DNA of 64,000 nt. Source: Streptosporangium brasiliense (GTDB lineage Bacteria > Actinomycetota > Actinomycetes > Streptosporangiales > Streptosporangiaceae). Position numbers and translations under genes: made by a program. The stretch lies in assembly GCF_030811595.1 (NCBI RefSeq), contig NZ_JAUSRB010000002.1, positions 682,001-746,000 of the forward strand, read 5' to 3'. The notes under the pieces were generated by a model. It did no database searches. It was not told the origin of the DNA and saw only the letters and a list, made by a program, of their open reading frames with translations. Of the stretch, positions 46,288-54,923 are shown in pieces. Within the stretch, counting starts at the first letter, position 1, and the number at the start of each line of letters is the position of its first letter.

Positions 46288-48477
46288 ATGCGGGTTCCAG
46301 TCATACTCCAGCACAGCTTGGTCGAATGCGGGGCCGCCTGCCTCGCGATGGTCCTCGGCGCTCACGGGCACCACACCTCCGTGCGCGCCCTGGCCGAGGA
46401 GATGGGCGTGGGCCGGGACGGCGTCAGCGCGCTCACCCTGGTACGCGTCGCGCGGGCGCGCGGGCTGACCACCCGGGCGCTCTCCCTGCCCGCGGCGCAC
46501 ATACCCGAGATCCCCCTGCCGGCCGTGGCCCACTGGCGGGCGAGACACTTCGTGGTGGTGGAGCGGGCGGCCGGGGACCGGATCACGATCGTCGATCCGG
46601 GGATCGGGAGGCTGAGGCTCTCCCGGGAGGAGTTCGCGCGGGACTTCAGCGGCGTGGTCCTCACCTTCGCCCCCGGCCCGGACTTCCAGCGGGGACACCA
46701 CGGCGAGCGGCGATCCTGGTGGTCGCGCTACGCCCGCTTCAGCGTGCTGAACCATCGGGGCATCCTGGCCGTCCTGGTACTGCTCAGCCTCATCCTGCAA
46801 GGGCTCGGACTCGTCCTGCCCACCGCCACCGAGAGCGTCGTGGACCGGGTGCTGGGGCGCGGGGAGATCGACCTGCTGCCCCTGCTGGGACTGGCCGCGG
46901 CCGTGGCGGCGCTCGCCTACCTCGCCGCCGGAGGGGCGCGGGCCTGGGCGCTGGCCGTGCTGCGGGCCCGGGCCGACACCGCCCTGCTCGACGACCTGGC
47001 CAGGCGGCTGCTCGCCCTGCCGTTCCGCTTCTTCGCCCACCGGGGCTCGGCGGACCTGGTCTCGCGGATCACCGGAGCCGTCGTGCTGCGGGACATCTTC
47101 ACCGGCCAGGTGCTGTCCACCCTGCTCGACGCGCCTCTGGCCGTCGGCTATCTCGTCGCGATCACCGTACGGTCGCCGCTGCTCGGCGGGGTGCTCGTCG
47201 TCCTGGCCGCGACCCAGCTCCTCGTGCTCCTCGTCACCCGGCAGCGGATCCGCGACCTGGTCCACCGCGAGCACGAGGCGCGCAACGAGGCCCAGGGACA
47301 GCTTGTCGAGTCCGTCAAGGGCATCGAGACGATCAAGTCGTCCGGCGCGGAGTCCCAGGTTCTGGAGCGCTGGACGCGTCTGCTGGACATCCAGACGCAG
47401 CAGGCACGGCGGAGCTCGTTCGCCCAGAGCATGCAGGACACCGCGCTGGGGGCGCTGAGGTTCGGCGCCCCGCTGGCGCTGCTGTGGGCCGGCGCGTGGC
47501 AGGTGGTGGACCACCGGCTCACCGTGGGCGCCATGCTCGGCGTGCTGGCCCTGGCCGCCGCCGCCCTGGCGCCGCTGGCCTCGTTGACCGGCAGCCTGCG
47601 GAGCCTCCAGCTCGCCCGCGCCCAGGCCGAGCGGCTCGCCGACATCTGGGAGACCGCCCCGGAGTCCGGCCCCGGCGCCCCGGCGGGTGACGGGGACGCG
47701 GTCGCGGAGTCCTCCTCCCCGGCCGGACCCGGCGGCGGAGCACGGCGGAGCGGGATCGAAATGAGGGCCGTCGGCTTCCGGTACGCGCCCGAAAGCCCGT
47801 GGATCGTCCGTGGGATCGATCTGCGCGTCGTCCCCGGGCAGAAGGTCGCGCTGGTCGGGAGGTCCGGGTCCGGCAAGACCACCCTCGCCCGGCTCCTGCT
47901 GGGGCTGTTCCCGCCGGTCGAGGGCGAGATCCTCTATGACGGGGTGCCGGTGTCCCGCCTGGACCCGGGACGGCTGCGGCGGCGCTTCGGGGTGGTCACC
48001 CAGGAGCCCGCCCTGTTCACCGGCTCGATCGCGGACAACATCGCCCTGGGAAGCTCCACCGTCTCCCCCGGCCAGGTGGAGGAGGCCGCCCGGCTGGCCT
48101 GCGTCCACGACGACATCGCCGCCATGCCCCTCGGCTACCACACCATGCTGACCGAGGGCGGGGGCCTGTCCGGCGGCCAGCGCCAGCGCATCGCCCTGGC
48201 CAGAGCGATACTGGCGCGGCCGGAGATCCTGCTGCTGGACGAGGCCACCAGCCATCTCGACACCGACACCGAGGCGGCGCTGAGCGCGAACCTCGGCACC
48301 CTCCCCCAGACGCGCATCGTGATCGCCCACCGGCTGAGCACGATCAGGGACGCCGATCTGATCCTGGCACTGGACGGCGGCCGGATCGTCGAGAGCGGCA
48401 CCCACGACGCGCTGATCCGCTCCGGCGGCCTGTACGCGCGCCTCGCCCGGGCGCAGCTCCCGGCGGGCTCCCGGTGA
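46288..48477 (+). CDS. C39-peptidase-containing ABC transporter (peptide exporter/protease)
   Basis: 729 residues. Peptidase C39 domain (1-135) with Cys14 (VECGAACLAMVL), His87 (HWRARHFVVVE) and Asp103 (IVDPGIG) cleaves after Gly-Gly leaders. A six-helix membrane domain (about 160-440) and an ATPase domain follow: Walker A GRSGSGKTT (about 522), signature LSGGQRQRIALARAIL, Walker B ILLLDEATSHLD. The ATG 46288 gives the family start MRVPVILQHS; the ribosome binding site is weak. It is 149 nt upstream of a precursor with a Gly-Gly site, so it probably trims and exports that peptide. Confidence 0.92.
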   Translation: MRVPVILQHSLVECGAACLAMVLGAHGHHTSVRALAEEMGVGRDGVSALTLVRVARARGLTTRALSLPAAHIPEIPLPAVAHWRARHFVVVERAAGDRITIVDPGIGRLRLSREEFARDFSGVVLTFAPGPDFQRGHHGERRSWWSRYARFSVLNHRGILAVLVLLSLILQGLGLVLPTATESVVDRVLGRGEIDLLPLLGLAAAVAALAYLAAGGARAWALAVLRARADTALLDDLARRLLALPFRFFAHRGSADLVSRITGAVVLRDIFTGQVLSTLLDAPLAVGYLVAITVRSPLLGGVLVVLAATQLLVLLVTRQRIRDLVHREHEARNEAQGQLVESVKGIETIKSSGAESQVLERWTRLLDIQTQQARRSSFAQSMQDTALGALRFGAPLALLWAGAWQVVDHRLTVGAMLGVLALAAAALAPLASLTGSLRSLQLARAQAERLADIWETAPESGPGAPAGDGDAVAESSSPAGPGGGARRSGIEMRAVGFRYAPESPWIVRGIDLRVVPGQKVALVGRSGSGKTTLARLLLGLFPPVEGEILYDGVPVSRLDPGRLRRRFGVVTQEPALFTGSIADNIALGSSTVSPGQVEEAARLACVHDDIAAMPLGYHTMLTEGGGLSGGQRQRIALARAILARPEILLLDEATSHLDTDTEAALSANLGTLPQTRIVIAHRLSTIRDADLILALDGGRIVESGTHDALIRSGGLYARLARAQLPAGSR

Positions 48478-48626
48478 GCCCCGTACCTGCGGGGAGAGAC
48501 GTGACCGCGGGTCCGCAGTCATCCCCAAGTCGTCCGCAGCCGTCCCCAAGTCACCTACAAGACGAGATCCGCATGATTGGTCACGAGATCGCTTTTCCAG
48601 AGCGACAAGGAGAGGAGGAACGTTCC

Positions 48627-48779
48627 ATGAACGCGGCATCACGTACCGAGCTCGGGGACATCACGCCCGTCGGCGCCGAGCTCGACGAGAGCGCGCTGAG
48701 CGGCATCAGCGGCGGCCAGAAGGTCGAAATCACCACGGGGTGGGAGGCCGACCCGCCCGGCATCTGCGGCAGTGACTGA
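48627..48779 (+). CDS. Ribosomal-peptide precursor with Gly-Gly leader (graspetide candidate)
   Basis: 50 residues. Leader MNAASRTELGDITPVGAELD-ESALSGISGG, then a 20-residue core QKVEITTGWEADPPGICGSD. LDESALSGISGG has the hydrophobic spacing before GG that C39 peptidases read. The core offers Thr36, Thr37, Ser49 and Lys32 as donors and Glu34, Glu40, Asp42 and Asp50 as acceptors for the ester or amide links ATP-grasp ligases make; it also has one Cys. GGAGGAA precedes the ATG at 7 nt. The enzyme genes follow directly. Confidence 0.82.
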   Translation: MNAASRTELGDITPVGAELDESALSGISGGQKVEITTGWEADPPGICGSD

Positions 48780-48797
48780 ATCTGCGGCAGTGACTGA
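48762..48797 (+). repeat. 18-bp tandem duplication of the precursor's last codons and stop
   Basis: ATCTGCGGCAGTGACTGA occurs at 48762-48779 (codes ICGSD-stop) and again at 48780-48797 in the same frame, directly after the stop. Confidence 0.97.
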
Positions 48798-48810
48798 GTA
48801 GTCGCGCCCA

Positions 48811-48839
48811 GCCGCCGTCCCGCCAGCCGGGACGGCGGC
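48811..48839 (+). terminator. Hairpin 1 behind the precursor gene
   Basis: 12-bp stem GCCGCCGTCCCG with 48828-48839. Probably a partial terminator giving more precursor than enzyme message. Confidence 0.7.
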
Positions 48840-48853
48840 GACGGCCGGCGGTC

Positions 48854-48890
48854 ACCGGACCCGGGGACGCGCGCCGTCCCCGGGTCCGGT
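48854..48890 (+). terminator. Hairpin 2 behind the precursor gene
   Basis: 16-bp perfect stem ACCGGACCCGGGGACG with 48875-48890 and a 5-nt loop, 87 nt before the ligase start. Confidence 0.75.
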
Positions 48891-48976
48891 GGCCCCGCCG
48901 TCCCCGAGTCCGGAGAAACCCGTTCTCCCCGGCGGTCCGTCGCCTGCGCACAGGCTCCCGCTCTCCAAGGAGATCC

Positions 48977-49963
48977 GTGTCACCCCCGCATGTCCTCGTC
49001 CTCACCGGTGAGGCCGACCCGCACGCCGACCACATCCGTCACCTGCTGGCCGGACGCGGCGCCCGGACCACCGTCTTCGACAACCGGGACTATCTCACCC
49101 GGGCCCACGTGGAGCTGGCGTACACCGCTCGTGGACTCACCCGGCGGCTGCTGCACACCGAGTCCGGCACCCTCGACCTGGACACGCTGACCGCGCTGTG
49201 GTGGCGCCGCCCGACGCCGCCCGAGGCGCATCCGGCGCTCACCGACCCGTCGGTGGCCGCCTACGCCGCGCAGGAGAGCGTGAACCTGATCACCGATCTC
49301 TGGGAACATCTGCCGTGCCGTACGGTGCCCGCGCGGGAGTCGGTGTTCCGGCGCGCCGCGCACAAGCCGTCCCAGCTCATGCTGGCCGCCGAGCTCGGGT
49401 TCGAGATCCCGGAGACCCTGATCGCGACCCAGGCGGACGCCCTGTGGGACTTTCACAACCGCCATGACGGTCACATCGTCACCAAGCCCATGGGCAAGCC
49501 GTGGGTGGGCAACCTCGCGGGGGGCCACACGGTCACCCGCCACTGCGAGTTCGTCTCGGCCCGTGATCTGGCCTACGCGGAGGCGCTGCGGTTCTGCCCG
49601 GTCATCGCGCAGCAGTACGTGCCGAAACGGCTGGAACTGCGGGTCACCGTCGTCGGCCGGCGGGTGTTCGCGGCCGAGATCCACTCCCAGGAGAGCAACC
49701 GGTCGAGGGTGGACTGGCGCCTGTACGACATCGAGGTGACACCGTACGGCGTGCACCGGCTTCCGGACGAGGTCGCTCAGCGGTGCCTGGCGATGACGGA
49801 CCGTCTCGGGCTCGACTACGGAGCGTTCGACCTGGTCCTGACCCCGGACGGCCGGTATGTGTTCCTGGAGATCAACCCCAACGGCCAGTGGTTGTGGATC
49901 GAGGAGCTGACCGGCCTGCCGATCAGCGAGGCCCTCTGCGACCTGCTGCTGGAAGGAGCCTGA
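48977..49963 (+). CDS. ATP-grasp peptide ligase (MvdC/MvdD-like RiPP maturase)
   Basis: 328 residues. ATP-grasp features: VTKPMGKPWVGN (about 167), QQYVPKRLELRVTVVGRRVFAAEI and metal-binding FLEINPNGQWLWIEELTGLPI (about 295). ALWWRRP and FRRAAHKPSQLMLAAELGFEIPETLIAT match the group that makes side-chain ester or amide rings in peptides, and leader recognition lies in the N-terminal half of that group. GTG start 48977 with AAGGAG upstream. One base separates it from the next gene. Assignment to graspetide chemistry follows from family and context. Confidence 0.87.
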   Translation: MSPPHVLVLTGEADPHADHIRHLLAGRGARTTVFDNRDYLTRAHVELAYTARGLTRRLLHTESGTLDLDTLTALWWRRPTPPEAHPALTDPSVAAYAAQESVNLITDLWEHLPCRTVPARESVFRRAAHKPSQLMLAAELGFEIPETLIATQADALWDFHNRHDGHIVTKPMGKPWVGNLAGGHTVTRHCEFVSARDLAYAEALRFCPVIAQQYVPKRLELRVTVVGRRVFAAEIHSQESNRSRVDWRLYDIEVTPYGVHRLPDEVAQRCLAMTDRLGLDYGAFDLVLTPDGRYVFLEINPNGQWLWIEELTGLPISEALCDLLLEGA

Positions 49964-49964
49964 C

Positions 49965-51077
49965 GTGTCCCCGATCGTGCCCCCCGACCTCCTCGGCGAC
50001 GCCCTGGAATGGCTGCGCGGGCTGGACGGCGTGCGCCCGGAGCGCGCCGACGAGCGGCTTTCGGAGCTGCGCGCGCGCCATCCGGAGGTGAGGATGCGGC
50101 TGCTGTGGCAGCGTGAGGCCGCCACCGACGACTACCACTACGATCTGCTGCTCCCCTCACCGGAGGGCAGCGTCTCGCTGGCTTTCGCGCCGGACCGGGC
50201 GATCCCCTGGCCGCTGCGGGGAGGGCAGCGCTCCGGTGAGCAGCTCGTCCTGCGCGTCAACGGCGTCGACATGACGATGGAGCGGGTCGTCTCGGTTCTC
50301 GACGTGCTGTGGGACGATGTCGCACTCGCCCGGCGCCTGGTGAACTCCGCCCTGGTCGAGCAGGCTGTGGACGTCCGCGACCAGCATCTCCCCGCCGACC
50401 GGCTCCAGGAGGCCATGGACGCCTTCCGCCGGGCGCGGGGGCTGCTGACCGCGCAGGCGGTACGGGAGTGGATGGCCGAGCGCGGCCTCAGCCACGCCCG
50501 CCTGGAGGAGATCGTGGCGCGCGAGGCGGCGGTGGCGGCCCTGCGCCAGGACGTGGTCAAGGGACAGGTGGAGGACTTCTTCGCCACCCACCGCGCGGAG
50601 TTCGACCGGCTGCGCGTGGTCAGGCTGCGCTACGCCGATCCCAGCCGCGCCGACGTCGCCGCCGCGCTCCTGCGGGCCGGGGCCGTGCCGCCTGACGGGC
50701 CTGACGGAGCGGAGCCTGACGGGGTGGAGAAGGAGGCCGACCCCGTCGCGCTGGCGGTCGAGGAGGTGCTGGCGGGCGTGGCCACCTGCCGGATGGAGGC
50801 GAACAACAGGGACGGCCTGGTCGCGCTCTTCGGCGCCCCGGCGGCGGACGCGCGGGCCGGTCAGGTGCTCGGGCCCGCGCGGCTCCCGGACGGCGGCTTC
50901 TGCGTCGCGCACGTGCTGGCCGTGGAGCCGGCGGAACTCGACGAGGTGACCCGCGGGCTCGTCGAGCGGCGGATCTTCGATGACTGGCTGGCGGAGCAAC
51001 GACGGAACGCCCACGTGGAGTGGTTCTGGGGCAGCCGGGCCCGCACCGACGAGCTCACCGCCGCCCTGCGGACCTGA
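49965..51077 (+). CDS. Putative peptide-maturation protein (PpiC-related, TIGR04500-like)
   Basis: 370 residues, GTG start with GGAAGGAG upstream. The N-terminal ~100 residues (LLWQREAATDDYHYDLLLPSPEGSVSLAF) and a C-terminal helical part with VEDFFATHRAEFDRLRVVRLRYAD, then GQVLGPARLPDGGFCVAHVLAVEPAELDE, resemble the parvulin-related maturation proteins that accompany ATP-grasp peptide ligases. The parvulin-like part looks degenerate. Possible roles are peptide folding or presenting the precursor; neither is shown. It is the last gene of the operon. Confidence 0.72.
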   Translation: MSPIVPPDLLGDALEWLRGLDGVRPERADERLSELRARHPEVRMRLLWQREAATDDYHYDLLLPSPEGSVSLAFAPDRAIPWPLRGGQRSGEQLVLRVNGVDMTMERVVSVLDVLWDDVALARRLVNSALVEQAVDVRDQHLPADRLQEAMDAFRRARGLLTAQAVREWMAERGLSHARLEEIVAREAAVAALRQDVVKGQVEDFFATHRAEFDRLRVVRLRYADPSRADVAAALLRAGAVPPDGPDGAEPDGVEKEADPVALAVEEVLAGVATCRMEANNRDGLVALFGAPAADARAGQVLGPARLPDGGFCVAHVLAVEPAELDEVTRGLVERRIFDDWLAEQRRNAHVEWFWGSRARTDELTAALRT

Positions 51078-51158
51078 CGCGGAGCCCACCGGGAACGTCC
51101 CGCGCCGGGAACGTCCCGCGCCGAGGAAGTCAAGGCCGAGAACGTCGAGGCCGAGGAA

Positions 51159-51176
51159 GCGGAAGGCGTTCCGTTA
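51159..51176 (+). promoter_or_regulatory. Operator in front of the TetR gene
   Basis: GCGGAAGGCGTTCCGTTA: same CGGAA-N4-TTCCG core and same GTTA flank as the sites at 45942-46014. It ends 12 nt before the TetR start. Confidence 0.65.
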
Positions 51177-51188
51177 GGCTGGCCCGGT

Positions 51189-52112
51189 GTGGCGAAGGAC
51201 GCGGTCGTGAACGCGCCGCCCCCCGAGAACGGCGCACGCAGGAGAGACGCGCCGATCTCCGGGAGCGGTCCGCGCCGGAGGGAGGCAGCGGCTCCCGGAG
51301 AAGACCCGCGCGCGAGGGAGGCGACTCCCGAGAACGGCCCGCGCGCGAGAGCAGCGGCTCCCGGGAACGGCCCGCGCGCGAGGGAGGCGACTCCCGAGAA
51401 CGGCCCGCGCGCGAGAGCAGCGGCTCCCGGGAACGGCCCGCGCGTGAGGGAGGCGACTCCCGGTAGCAGTCCGGGCACGAGAGCAGCGGCTCCCGGGAAC
51501 GGTCCGCACGAGGTGGACGCGCCGCCCGCCGGGAAAGGCCCGCGGGAGAGGGCCGACGCCGCGCGCAACCGGGCGCGGATCCTCGCCGCGGCCGCCCGGA
51601 TCGTGGCCGCCCACGGCGTCGAGGGACTGGCGATGGCGGACGTGGCCGCCGCGGCGGGAGTCGGCGTCGGCACCCTCTACCGCCGCTTCGGCGACCGCTC
51701 CGGGCTGGCGTACGCGCTCATCGACGAGCGGGAACGGGAGTTCCAGGCGGCGTTCATCGAAGGCCCGGCGCCGCTGGGACCAGGCGCCTCCGGGACCGCC
51801 CGCATCCGCGCCTTCCTGCACGCCCTGGTCGACCGTACGGTGGCCCAGCTCGACCTGCTGGTCATGGCGGAGACCGCGAGCCCCCTCGCCCGCTTCGGCG
51901 CCGCCTACGATCTCCACCACAGCCACCTCGCGATGCTCATCGCGCAGGTGAAGCCGGACGGCGACGCCTACTACCTGGCCGACGCCCTGCTGGCGCCGCT
52001 GGCCGCCCCGCTGCTGGCCCACCGGCTCCGCACCGGCGGGGTGACCGTCGAGCGGGTCAAGGCCGGGCTCGACGACCTGCTCTCCGGGTTGGAGGCCGCG
52101 CCGACGGGTTGA
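51189..52112 (+). CDS. TetR-family regulator with repeat-expanded N-terminus
   Basis: About 307 residues. An N-terminal low-complexity part of about 115 residues made of 22-residue repeats (REATPENGPRARAAAPGNGP) precedes a standard TetR domain: NRARILAAAARIVAAHGVEGLAMADVAAAAGVGVGTLYRRFGDRSGLAYALID, then a ligand domain (LVDRTVAQLDLLVMAETASP). The start is probably GTG 51189 but could lie further in, since the repeats are not part of the family. It probably binds the operator at 51159 and the three at 45942-46014. Confidence 0.82.
   Translation: MAKDAVVNAPPPENGARRRDAPISGSGPRRREAAAPGEDPRAREATPENGPRARAAAPGNGPRAREATPENGPRARAAAPGNGPRVREATPGSSPGTRAAAPGNGPHEVDAPPAGKGPRERADAARNRARILAAAARIVAAHGVEGLAMADVAAAAGVGVGTLYRRFGDRSGLAYALIDEREREFQAAFIEGPAPLGPGASGTARIRAFLHALVDRTVAQLDLLVMAETASPLARFGAAYDLHHSHLAMLIAQVKPDGDAYYLADALLAPLAAPLLAHRLRTGGVTVERVKAGLDDLLSGLEAAPTG
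51314..51511 (+). repeat. Three tandem 66-bp units in the TetR gene
   Basis: Units start at 51314, 51380 and 51446 (GAGGGAGGCGACTCCCG...). The first two are almost identical and the third has diverged. The length is a multiple of three, so the frame is kept. Confidence 0.93.
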
Positions 52113-52278
52113 AGCCCGGGTTCGAGGCCGGGCCGGCAGGTTGAAGCGCGGGGTCGAGGCCGCGCCGGCGGGCTGAGGCGCCGCACGACCGGCCCGGCGC
52201 CCGGCGCCCGGCAGGCCGCGCCGGACGCGCGGCTCCAGCCGACGCGGCCGAACGCTCCAGCCGGCATGGCCGAACGCT

Positions 52279-52656
52279 CTAGCCGGCGTGGCCGAGCGGC
52301 GGGAACGCCTCGCGCGCCTCCAGCAGCTCCTCCCAGTGCTCCTGCGCCCAGTCGCACATCACGGCCATCGGCCCAAGGATGCTGCGGCCGAGCGGGGTCA
52401 GCCCGTATTCGACCCGCCGCACGGGCTCGTCATGGGTCGTGCGGGTGATGAGGCCATCCCGTTCGAGCGCCCGGAGCGACTGCGTGAGCACCTTCGCGGT
52501 GATGCCACGCAGGGGGACCCGGAGCTCCGAGAAGCGCCGCGGCCCGTGTTCGAGGCAGCGGATGATCATCCCTGCCCATTTGTCACCGACGCGGAAGGGC
52601 GAGAGAGCGGACGGGCAGAGCTCGTCGAACATGTCCGGATCAAGCGGTTGTCTCAC
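52279..52656 (-). CDS. HxlR-family transcriptional regulator
   Basis: 125 residues. The N-terminal CP motif (ELCPSALSPFRVGDKWAGMIIRCL) and the winged helix (GPRRFSELRVPLRGITAKVLTQSLRALERDGLITRT, then YGLTPLGRSIL) are typical; the Cys may sense thiol-reactive compounds. GTG start 52656 with a weak site. It is divergent from an NAD(P)-binding protein, its likely target, across 101 bp containing two GGTAACC-like elements. Confidence 0.88.
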   Translation of the reverse strand: MRQPLDPDMFDELCPSALSPFRVGDKWAGMIIRCLEHGPRRFSELRVPLRGITAKVLTQSLRALERDGLITRTTHDEPVRRVEYGLTPLGRSILGPMAVMCDWAQEHWEELLEAREAFPPLGHAG

Positions 52657-52757
52657 GATCTCACGGTAACCGGTATCCCGGCGGTAACCACGTGCCCGGC
52701 TACCGTCCGGGGCAGCGGTCGGCGACCAGGCCCGGCCCCGGGACGTGAGGCGGACTG

Positions 52758-53393
52758 ATGAGCGAGATCATTGTTTTCGGCGCGGGCGGCAGGGCCGGGC
52801 GGGCGGCCGTCGCGGAGGCTCTGCGCCGTGGGCACCGGGTCACCGCGGTCGTGCGCGACCCGGCCGGGCACGGCGACCTGGTCGCGGACGGCGTGCGCGT
52901 CGTCGCCGGCGACGTCACCGACGCGGACGGCGTCGCCCGGCTCGCCGAGGGGCACGGCGCCGCGATCAACGCCGCCGCCGACCTGGGCTCGCAGCCCGAC
53001 GTCTTCTTCCCCGCCGCCTCCCGCGCGCTGCTCGACGGGCTGGCGCGGGCCGGGGTGGACCGGCTGGTGGCGGTCGGTCTGGCGTCGGGGTTGAAGTCCG
53101 AGTCCGGAGCGCTCCTGATGGACACACCCGGCTATCCGCAGGAGTACCGCGGCTTCTATCTGGGGCACGCGGCCGGGACTGAAGTGCTGTGCACCGCGAC
53201 CACCGCGCTCGACTGGGTGGTCCTCAGCCCGGCGGGCGACTTCGACCACGGCGGTGCCCGCACCGGCCGCTACCGGCAGGCCGCGGGCGACGCGGCCAGC
53301 CGGATCTCCTACGCCGACTTCGCGATCGCACTGCTCGACGAGATCGACACCCCGCGGCACCACCGCACGCACCTCGGTGTCGAGGAGGGCTGA
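52758..53393 (+). CDS. NAD(P)H-binding Rossmann protein (atypical SDR)
   Basis: 211 residues. [33 protein letters not shown] is the NAD(P) motif of the NmrA/isoflavone-reductase-like group, and VTDADGVARLAEGHGAAINAA follows the pattern. The catalytic Tyr-x3-Lys is not evident. Placement opposite an HxlR regulator is common for stress- or quinone-response reductases. The downstream stretch 53394-53613 is a G-rich repeat-like run with no gene. Confidence 0.82.
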   Translation: MSEIIVFGAGGRAGRAAVAEALRRGHRVTAVVRDPAGHGDLVADGVRVVAGDVTDADGVARLAEGHGAAINAAADLGSQPDVFFPAASRALLDGLARAGVDRLVAVGLASGLKSESGALLMDTPGYPQEYRGFYLGHAAGTEVLCTATTALDWVVLSPAGDFDHGGARTGRYRQAAGDAASRISYADFAIALLDEIDTPRHHRTHLGVEEG

Positions 53394-53613
53394 GGGGCGG
53401 GCCCCGAGGAGGGCCGAGCGAGGAGGAGCGAGGAGGAGGCGGGCCGGCGGAGGAGGAGGCGGAGGATCCGGCGGCCCCCGCTCACCTGACCGGACGAGGA
53501 GCTCCCTCCCGAGAGCGAGCCGGAAGATCGCCTGCGCCGGCGATCCGGTAGCCGGGCACGATCGACAGGATCGGTGACATCCCACAGAGCACCCCATCAC
53601 CTGGAGATGTCCG

Positions 53614-54804
53614 ATGAAGCGCACCCGGATCGCCGCCGCCGCTCTCGCCCTCGCCGCCCTGGTCCCGGCCGTGGGGACCCCGGCGCTCGCCGCCGCCGTG
53701 GCGACGCCCGCCACCGCCGTGCGGACCGAGGTGCCGCCGATCGACAGCGCGGCGCTGGAGCGGAGCATCGCCGGGCTGCCCGCCCCCGACGCCACCGCGG
53801 CGGAGGTCAGGGTGGGCGGCTCGAAGGGCTCGTGGCACGGGGTCACGGGGGTGACCGATCTGCGCACCGAGCGGCCGGCGAAGGAGGGGGCCCGGTTCCG
53901 GACGGGCAGCGTGACCAAGATCCTCACCGTCGCGGTCGTGCTCCAGCTCGTCGCCGAGGGCGAGCTCTCGCTCGACGGCACGGTCCAGGAGTATCTACCG
54001 GGCCTGCTGCCCGCCGACTACCCGGCCGTCAAGGTCGGCCAGCTCCTCAACCACACCAGCGGGCTGCCCGCGCCCAAGTCCGGCGACGGCTTCGAATGGG
54101 TCTACGCCACCAGGTTCAAGAAGTGGACGCCGGAGGAGTATGTCGGCAAGGCCGTGGAGAACCCGATCGAGTTCACCCCGGGCACCCGGCAGCACTACCT
54201 CAACACCAACACGTTCGTGGCGGGCATGCTGATCGAGAAGGTCACGGGCCGCTCCTACGAGCACGAGGTGACCACCCGGATCCTCCGGCCCGTCGGCATG
54301 CGCGACAGCTACCTGCCCGGCGACTCCATCCGGATCCGCGGACGGCACAACCACGGCTACCAGGTCGTCCCCGAAGGGTTCCAGGACGCGATCGAGTACG
54401 GCCAGGCCCACGTCGTGGACATGACCGAGACCAGCGTCACCTCGACCTGGGCCTCCGGCGACCTGATCTCCACCACGGCCGACCTGGAGAGGTTCGTCAA
54501 GGCCCTGTTCAGGGGCAAGGTGGTGCCGGCCGCGCAGCTGAAGCACATGTTCACGGTGCCGAAGGTCACGATGTACGGCGGCGACCAGCCCGCCGTCCAC
54601 ACCTCGGGCCTGACCAGGTTGGAGCTGCCCGGCGGCATCGTGGCCTTCGGCAAGACCGGCGCCAGGTACGGCAGCGCGTCCGGCGTCGGCGCCACCCGCG
54701 ACCTGAGCCGCACGGTCGTCTACTCGATCAACTCCACCGACGCCAAGGCCGCCGGGCAGAACCAGCGCGGCCTCGGCATCGCGCTCGCGGCCTTCGTCGG
54801 GTAG
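53614..54804 (+). CDS. Secreted serine hydrolase (beta-lactamase / D,D-carboxypeptidase fold)
   Basis: 396 residues. Signal peptide MKRTRIAAAALALAALVPAVGTPALA; catalytic SxxK in GSVTK (about 98-102), Tyr-x-Asn in HYLNTN and a KTG-like FGKTGARYG near the C-terminus complete the active site. This class includes D,D-peptidases and esterases; the substrate cannot be told. GGAG precedes the ATG. Confidence 0.87.
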   Translation: MKRTRIAAAALALAALVPAVGTPALAAAVATPATAVRTEVPPIDSAALERSIAGLPAPDATAAEVRVGGSKGSWHGVTGVTDLRTERPAKEGARFRTGSVTKILTVAVVLQLVAEGELSLDGTVQEYLPGLLPADYPAVKVGQLLNHTSGLPAPKSGDGFEWVYATRFKKWTPEEYVGKAVENPIEFTPGTRQHYLNTNTFVAGMLIEKVTGRSYEHEVTTRILRPVGMRDSYLPGDSIRIRGRHNHGYQVVPEGFQDAIEYGQAHVVDMTETSVTSTWASGDLISTTADLERFVKALFRGKVVPAAQLKHMFTVPKVTMYGGDQPAVHTSGLTRLELPGGIVAFGKTGARYGSASGVGATRDLSRTVVYSINSTDAKAAGQNQRGLGIALAAFVG

Positions 54805-54923
54805 GGCCGGCACTCGCGGGACCGCGCACCCCGTCCGGCCGCCCGCCCGCCGTACGCCCCGCCCGTCCGGCCTCCGCGCCCCGGGCCACCGTACGGCGGG
54901 CGGACGCGGGCCGGGACCCGAGC

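Noticed and set aside
46229..46468. Plus-strand ATG with AGGGGG upstream as start of the exporter
   Set aside because: It is in the wrong frame for the C39 domain; the in-frame ATG is 46288.
48618..48626. GGAACGTTCC-like palindrome at the precursor start as a fifth TetR site
   Set aside because: Half-sites resemble the operators but the 4-nt spacer is missing, and the bases are explained by the ribosome binding site.
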